A DNA stretch of 64,000 nucleotides from Leptobrachium leishanense (taxonomy: Eukaryota; Chordata; Amphibia; Anura; Megophryidae). Within the stretch, counting starts at the first letter, position 1. Every line of letters begins with the position of its first letter. The stretch spans positions 61,063,422 to 61,127,421 of the forward strand of contig CM019069.1 in assembly GCA_009667805.1 (NCBI GenBank). The letters are read 5' to 3'. Under the pieces are notes generated by a model that did not search any database, was not told where the DNA came from, and saw only the letters and a list, made by a program, of their open reading frames with translations. Positions 37,301 through 46,300 of this stretch are shown in pieces. A program made the position numbers and the translations under genes.

Positions 37301-40300
37301 TCCCAGAAGGGGGGGGGGGGTTTATGTGTGTAATTCTTGCTTACACCACATTACATTCCTGTTTGATTTCATTGTTGCTCCTACATGCACAAAGACTATG
37401 CAATGTTGAATCGGTACTGTTACATTTTAACAGAGGAAGGAGCCAGACAGGAATATTAAGTTAATTATTTCTGTGTTATCTTTTTTTATTTTTTATTTTA
37501 TTTTGTATGGGAAAGATTAATTGATTCAGTTGCATAAATCGAATCGATTTCATTTGGCAGCGGTACTTTTGTTTGTTTTTCAGCTACAGCTCCTGGACTT
37601 TTCCATTGAGTTGCATGGATGTTGTGTGCAGTGTATGACTGAAACCTATTCAGTATAATGCTGGAATTTAATACCATACAAATCTTTTTCCCACATTTTC
37701 GTTTGAAGCCAATCTACAGATCAGTCAGCTGATCCTGGAGCTGTCCAGTAAATCTGAAGAAATCGAGCAATACAAAGAGCAGATCTCAACTTCTCATTCT
37801 CAGTTTGATGATCTTCAACACAAGCTAAGAGAGGTGCGTATCTGGAAAGTACATGTATCATTTTTTTATCTAATCAATATTTCAGTGGTATAGGGACCCT
37901 ACTCCACACTTGTCAATAGAGTACCAGGGATTTCGGAGAGCAATACTTATCTGTTGCCACCGCCGGGACCAGCAAAGAAAGAGGAGGGGCTGCTTCCGGA
38001 GAGGTCTCTTATGGACTATGGAGGGTAGGGTTTGGGGAGCTGAGTCCTACCTCGTCATGTTGGAGAAGGGATGGTCTACACGCTTTTTCTGTTATATCAA
38101 GTTTCTTTGTTGCTTAAGGGATAGCAAGGAAAGAAATAGCAAATACTCGCCTCCGCGTCCTAACGGAAAATTTACTATATATAAACTTTTGAATCTTATC
38201 TCTCTACAGTAGTGAGTGACTATAGAGTGATCCCTGTATTCTGTCCTCTCCCTGGCTGCTGTAATGTTGCAGTAAAGTTTGTTAAAGATTTTGTTACATG
38301 AGGGTGAGGGCTAATTCTTTTTTACAGTAATACAGTGTGACAGAGAGAGATTTCACAGTGAATTGCATTTCTCCCCTTGGAGAAAGCTTGTCTAGCATCA
38401 AAAGGTGTGGAAAAGAGGTTTTTGTTTGGTAATCTTTCTTTTTTATTGTGCAGTATAACAATGTAATATACTGAATATGCATTTTTGGTAGTGAAAGGGT
38501 CAAAGTCTCCCCTGAAATCATTATTTAGTCACTGAATTTCTTAAGAATACATTAATCTTCGACAAATCCAAGGTGCAACAACAACCCATAAATAGTATCT
38601 GGTGTCTAGAGTATCCCTCCATCACCTTCCAGATAAATAATATTATGAATTATTTTATTACTATTACTATCATTTATAGAGCGATAACATTTTACACAGC
38701 AGTTAAGCATTACAATATGAATGGGAAAGTAAAACAGAAAAAAACGACTGATTTCATGAAGACAGAAACATGGGACAGTATTCCAAAGTTGGTGCTAATT
38801 TAACGAGAGCTGTTGTTAACTTACCAGAGCCATTCTAGTCTACGGAGTTGTTAAGTTTACAACAGCTCTGGTTAAGTTAGCAGCAACTTTGGAATACTGC
38901 CCAAGATTTGCTGAGGATCCATATCTGAGGAACTCAAAATCTATAGGATGTATATAAAGAAATGGCAAGCAATAGAATATGGCAGTGTTTCTCAACGCTG
39001 GTCTTCAAGTACCTCTAACAGGTCAGGTTTTAAGGATTTCCTTGGGGAAATACACACTGAATCCTGCAATTGCTGAGCAGCAAATCATATCACCTGTACT
39101 GTGCTTCACATATCTGCAAACCTGACCTGTTAGTGGGCCGTGAGGACCAGGGTTGGAAAGCAGACTGCCTAAAGCCGGGGTCAGACAAGCGTTTTTCAGA
39201 GTGGAAGGAACGTCTGAGAGTGGACGTTCCTTCCACTCTGTTGTCCGAGTGGCCACATCGCTGAGAGCAGTTAGTGCCTCCTATGGAGGATCGTGCTTTA
39301 CAGCCACGTCGAACACGCGTTGAATTGTTTTGGCGGGGGAGGCTTTCAGCACGTCCGCTGTAGCGTGCAGAATTTGTGCGTGCGCTACAGCGTGTGGCTG
39401 GCCCCGTCCCACCGGGAGGCACTTCAGTACGAGCGCACCTAGTGCGCTCGTCTGATCATGACCTAATGGTCCGTTTTTTGGGCTCCTCCATATACAGTAT
39501 TTTGGGTGTGCCAGTGTCTGTGTAGGCTCTCCTCCATATGTTCTGGGTGTGTATGTGTTTTTTTTTAGGGACTCCTTCTTATATTCAGGGCCCTATTCTT
39601 TTGTTAACGGTAAAATGGAGATGGTAAACAGGAATATCTGCGCCGAATTGCACTCAAATTTTGGCGAAATGCCCTGATTTTCGGTGTTTCAATTACTCAA
39701 CAGGTTTAATCCGGCGAATCCCATAGTGTTCAATGTAAAAAGTAATATTTAATTGTATTTTTTCTTAAAGACCCTTTATTCTTTCTCTGCAAAAGCAAGC
39801 TTTTTTATATAACAACATTTTTACTTTCTTATTTTTTAAAAGCCTTTTTTTGTTTTGTAACATACCTTTTTATTCTTTCTTAAAGGACCTTTTATATTAT
39901 TTGGACATCTCTTTATTGAATTATACTCCTATTAGCAGAATAGGAGGCTCCCACCCCCCAGTTCGGAGGAATTCGCCGATGCCAATTCAGTGCAATTCGG
40001 CAGTTTTCGCTGTAGTCCAATAACCGCTTCGGTGGCTAAAATTTCGGCAAAAAAACCTACTGTGACCAAGTTGCTAAATAGTGAATTCACCGTATTTTCG
40101 GTAAAATGTAATCGCCCAAGTGTGGCAAAACACAAAGCCTCAAAATTGCACGCAAACTTGGTGCTTTGTGAATAGACCCTCATATGTCATTTTTATTTTA
40201 CGCCTTTATAATACCATAGCTGCAGTGTCGAAGACTGTCACGGGATGTTATATTCAGTGTTTGACTGTTGCAGTTTAGTTATTTAAATGTGTATATATTT

Positions 40301-43300
40301 TCATCTCGCAGAAAGAAAAAGAAAAGGAGGAACTGGAAAACCATCTTCAGGCATCCAAGGAAGCCCGCAGACAGCTGAGTGTTGAGGTGAGGAATCCCAG
40401 GGGGGAAAATGCAGATGGCAAGAAACCTATCAAAATTTCAAGTCCAAGCTGCTAACCAGGCCATAGGAGTTTCTCGCCACCAGTTGCTCCACCTAACCCC
40501 TACCCAGCCCTTAACTCCGCCCCTAAACACACACCCTTAAATTATCTTATGAAATTACACTGTTAAAGGTTTTATTTAGAATAAAGTTACAAAAATAACA
40601 TTAATACCCAGACATCAGACCCCAGATAAAGGTATACCCAGTCATCAGAGCCCAGTGTGAGCAAAGCGAGGAGGCAGGGAAGCTCCTCTCCACCCCCTGC
40701 CAGTGACAGAGACGAGCTGGGTCAGGTTAGGCAGCTGTTTCCTGCAGCCTGGGGAAGGGGGGGCTGCACGGTGGCACTGGCAGAATACGCAGCGTGAAAT
40801 AATTTATTGTGCTGCCTGCGTGTGCATTTCCACTCGCCCTCACTTAATTTCCACTCGCCAAATGCTAGTAGGCGAGTGGAAATTTTGAGCCCTGTAGATA
40901 TATTTATATCTATATCTATCCCAGAGGAGTTATTTAAATCACAGAAATTCAATGAAAGCTTGATTCTGGCTGCAGAGCTGGCGGGTCACCCGACGCCCCA
41001 TAGTGCCCACGTGCCCCTCTTGTCATTTCTGACGTTGGGTGTTATGTTACCATAGGCGTTCACAGATAATTGTGCCTGCTTGGTAAAATGAACCTGATTT
41101 GCCCATCCCCATTATGTCCCTAATTTTTGTTTTTTCTTATTTGATTTGTGATAAAGAACATGAAAATAAACAGTTTGGGAGTATTTGCTGTTGTAATTAA
41201 GGTGAACACGGTGATGAAAATGGCAGGAATAATGGTTTAGTTGTTATTCACTATAGGGTTAGACAGTGTGTTTATACAGAGATTAATCAGTCTGAGCAAA
41301 CTTGGCAGAAAATCAAAATCTGTTTCTTATTCAGCGTTTGTCCCTTTAATGCATTTATGCAAGTGTCCATTTTCATATTTATCAATTTATATTCTTCACA
41401 CAACCTGAGAATCAGATGGACATGCAAGGAATTGCATTTTTAAACCTGATTTTCTTTTGTGTTCTATTCTCGTTTTAGCTCCACGAGTTGCAGGATCGCC
41501 ATGCAGAGTGCCAAGCGATGCTTAAAGAATGCCAAGACCAACTGAAAACAATAAAATGTAAGGACAGTCCTTCTGCGCCCCTCAGACGCCGTCAGACCTG
41601 CAGTGTATTTCCCATGGTATGAATGTTTGATATTATTATGATTATTATAATTAATCTAAATAGCCAAGTAAAATTCGGAGAGAAAAATAGCATTAGGCAT
41701 CTAGAGGGGTGTCAGCTAGGGAAGTGCATGGCTGAAAAATTTGTTTCGTTTAGTTTCGTTTCGTCACAAAATAATTTTGTTCTCGGAATTTCGTAGCTAA
41801 TTTCGTTTCGTGGTTCGTTTTGTTTTTCGTATCGATTCAAATTTCATATATCAGTTTGATAGTTGATATCAATTCGAATTTTGGATCACAAAATAAAACC
41901 CCAATTAATCAAATTTTGCTGTTAAAAGAAAAGCTAGGGTTAAATTTTAAGCTGTGTCACAGATTTAGTATTTGAGTCAAATTAAACAGTGAAACAAAAT
42001 TGATTTGTTTCATAAAGTCCTTTGCTGACTATTACTTGTATTGTAAGTTAAGATCAATTCGATAGTTGATATCAGTTATTCAAATTTTTCTTTTATGATG
42101 CTGACAGTGTAAAACGAAATAAATTCGTTATATACCGTTTCAAATTCGTATTGATTAGTTATTCGGATGTACTTCCGAAATATGAATTATCAAATTTCGT
42201 TACAAATTCTGAATTTTTCCGAAATGAATGCACATCTCTAGTGTCAGCTATACCCTCCTGATAACAAGGTCAATGCGATCATCAGGGGTTGCTGTATCTC
42301 TTGTGCAGAGGAGCCCGCCTTGGCATTTCATTTCTGGCCGCACTTTCTGGGTGATAACCGACTGATTTGCATATGGTATATTCTTTTCCGTAATTGCACC
42401 ATTGAGCTAAAACTTGTGAGACCTGAGCGGAATCATACTGTAGGACAGGACGCTAATGCGGTTGCTTGTTCTCTGTGCTCTCAGAAATCTTGTTTTGTTT
42501 TTTTTCCTTTCAATTAATTCTACTTGCGTTTTATTGCAGGACTCCTTGGCTGCTGAGATTGAGGGGACAATGAGGAGAGAGCTTAATTTTGATGAAGAAT
42601 CAAACTTTGAGAAAAGAAAGTAAGGTCTTGTCTATCTCTGTTGCAAAACCTCATGTTAAAAAATAAGTGAACGTTGTGGATGGATCACTTTAATAATTAC
42701 ATAAAAAACAAAATCGGGAGTTTCTTGACTATGAGACAACACAAATCAAAGCCGATTTACGCAATTTGCAAATGAGAACTGCAGAAGGATAAATGTTAAA
42801 TACTAACTGTAGCGTTCGGGTGAGTAAGCGTTTTAGGTTAACGCATGCCCCCCATATTACATCCCTAACGCTAAACCAGTTAAAAATCCGTTAGCGCATT
42901 GATTTTTGCGCTAGCTTGCGCGAGCTTACTGTACTTTGCACATCCTATACTTAACATGGGGAGTGAAATCCGTAATCAGCGTTAGGACTTTGTAATACCT
43001 TACTTATCCTAAGTCCTAGCGCTAATTACCGCACCAATGGGTTGACTGATTTTTTTTAAAAAATTTTTGCCGTTACCCAAGAGCTGGTGCTAACGGATTG
43101 CGCTTTTGCAGAATCAATTAGCACCAATAAAGCAGATACTCACCACTCATCCTGTGACAAGAACGTTGGCCCAATCCACTGCTTCTTTCTGCCAGCAGCT
43201 GAGGGAGACTGGTGACAAATAGTCCCCAGTCTCCCGCCACGATCACTCTGCGGTGCTGCGTGATTGATCGAGATTGCGCAGGGCTCACGGCCCAGCAGTG

Positions 43301-46300
43301 CAACCGTCCATGGAGTTCTATGGACTCCAGGAAGTGAAACTCGTGGCGACACTGCGAGGTGGTTAATTAGTGCCTGCCCCAGAATTTTGTGCTAAAATGG
43401 GAACGCTAAGGAGGAACCTGCAGGCGAAGGTTTACCACGTTAGCGTTCCCATTTTAGCGTGAGGGATGGAATAGCACCCTAGGAGATTTAGAAACTACAG
43501 TGTCTTTTCCCTAGATGGTAGTTTTCCAAGCAAGAGAGCACTAGAAGGATTTTGTTATTATGAGACTGTATTGTTTATTGGTTCCTAACCTGAAGTTATA
43601 TTCACAGTCCCTTGTGTTCTGTTCTGCTAGGATCCAGCCAAAAAGAATATTTGGCACTGTTAAAGTTGCAAATGAGCTTCGCAAAAGGTCTTCATCAGTT
43701 CCTGCTCCTTCGCCAATACCTGGATCAAACCAATCAGATGTAGCAATGACTGCTTTGCCTTTCCAATCTGTTGTGAAAGAAGAACAGAAGGATGACCTCA
43801 CGGAGAAACTAGAAGCTGGGTAAGTCTTGGCCAGATTCTTTTTTTTATGCTTAACATAACTTTCAAACGTGTAAGAATTTGATTGAAACAGATTCTAGTC
43901 ATGGATTCTGGTATTGAGATATCTGGTATAAGTACATGATGTAATGCTCTCCCTGTTCACTTATATCTGCACTTCTGTGGGGCTTCAGTGTGTAGGTGCA
44001 ATTTTCCTAACCCGATGGGTTTAAGTATACATATTATTAACTAATTCCTATGTAACTACTCTAGTACCTACAAATATCCTGGTCTTAAATAGAAACAATC
44101 ATAGCTTTTTAAATAGCTGCCTCCATGTTTATAACATTCAGACATGTTGGACAATATTCCAGTTGCTGCTAACTTATCCCGAGCTGTTGTAAACTTTCCA
44201 GAGGCATTATATTCTATGGGGTTGTTAAGTTTACAACAGCTCTGGTTAGGGCCGGGGTCAGGCAAGCGTTTTTAAGAGCGGAAGAAATGTCCGAAAGAAT
44301 GGGCATTCCTTCCACTCTGATGCCCGTCTGGCCACCTCGCTGAGCGCAGTTAGTGCACTCAGCGCTGCAAGGCTCGCTCCTCCTATGGAGGATCGCGCTT
44401 TGCAGCCCTGTTGAACGCGCCATATCGCTTCGACGGGGAGTCTTTCAGCACGTCCGCTGTAGGGCGCGCAAGTCGTGCACGCGCTACTGCATGTGGCTGG
44501 CCCTGTCGAAGCGTCACAACGCTGTGACGGACGCCGGGAGGCACGATAGCATGGGCGCACATAGTGCGCTCATCTGACCCATGTGCGCCCATGCTGACGT
44601 GCCTCCCGGTGTCCGTCACAGCGTTGTGACGCTTCGACAGGGCCAGCCACACGCAGTAACGCACGCACAACTTGCGCGCCCTACAGCGGACGTGCTGCGG
44701 CCGTGCTGAAAGACTCCCCGTTGAAGCGATACGGCACGTTCAACAGGGCTGCAAAGCGCGAGCCTTGCAGTGCTGAGTGCACTAGCTGTGCTCAGCGAGG
44801 TGGCCAGACGGGCATCAGAGTGGAAGGATTGTCCACTCTTTTGGACGGTCCTTCCGCTCTTAAAAACGCTTGTCTGACACCGGCCTAAATTCCTGTTACA
44901 CACAGACACCACTATTTTCTGTTATATTTCATATTGTATTTCTCTACATCCTGACATCTTTCATAAATTTTTATTTCAAATACACCATTTTAAATGAATA
45001 GGAGGAAGTCTGAAGTCTCAGAAGACCTTAATCTGGAAACGGAGATTCGCAGACTGAACTACTGGAGTGAGAATCAATTCTTCCAGAATGCGTATGAGAG
45101 GAAATCGGAGGTTCTAGAAGATGAAAGGGACTTCGCTGGCTGCAATTTTCCATCTGGGAGTGTCCACTCCATGGAAACTCAGTCAAACTGCACTGACTTC
45201 TCGCTCTCGCCCAGTCATTGCAGCACGTTAGAATGGAAATGGAAATTACAGATAGTCAAACCACTTGAAGGTGAGGATCTGTCATAGACGGGTTGGCATA
45301 TTTCATTTTAGATTCCATAAAGAGATATTGGAAGGGTGCACGCCTTACGATACAAACTCAAGGCAGGTTCTACACAGCAGAAAGCAGCCGTCAACCCCTC
45401 CATAATCCAGTGAAAAGAAGATGAATGCCGGTCAGACTGCCAGTCGCTTAGAACTGGATTTATTTGGTTGAGCACCTGTTATCCAGAATGTCCGGGATCC
45501 CCTGCATTCCGGATTTGGGATTCTTCCAGATTTCAGAATCTGTGAATGTGATGTTCAGACACCAGAGAGCAAGTGACACACTGAGGCTGCCTAGAGGCTC
45601 CCACCATGCGTCACGACCTGCTGCAGTGCTCTGGAGCCGAGTTCTGGAGCAACAGCGACCATAAGGAGCACCCCCCAATCCTAATCCTTAAAATACGAAA
45701 AGCTCCAAAAGTTCTGGTTTATGGAGTCTTCCAGATACTAGAATTCCGGATAAGAGGTGTCTGACCTGTGCAATGTTTCGTCTCTATACTCAAAACTGTA
45801 TCAATCTTTTGCTTAACAAAGGCCCGAATATAGAGTCAAAAAATATTTGTTTGTCCAAATAAACCAGCTGTAAGAGGCTCTGGCAGTGTGACGGGCTTTC
45901 TTCTTCTTTTAACCAGCTTATTTCTTTGTTCACTCTTCTCTTTCAGCATGTTTTTTCCTCAATTTCCTCCTTGCTGTGTGTGTCTTCCTTTCTTGTCACT
46001 TGTATATATAAAATTACAAATGATATTGGAGATCTGAAACGGTTTTATTCTGTATTAAATCTCTTCTTACATAGTTAAATATTAATAGTGGACAAGTAGC
46101 TGCTGGTTTTTAACTCAAAGCTCCCAAATAACTAGCTACTAGGAGACTCACTAAATGTCGAAAGAGAAGTAAGGGTATACAAATCAGAAGAGATTTAATC
46201 TACGTACATACATGTACATTGCATTTCTACATACTTTGGCCCCTATTTTACATGGGCCGTTAATATGTTGGTGACTTTACGACTGGCAAATCATAGTGGC

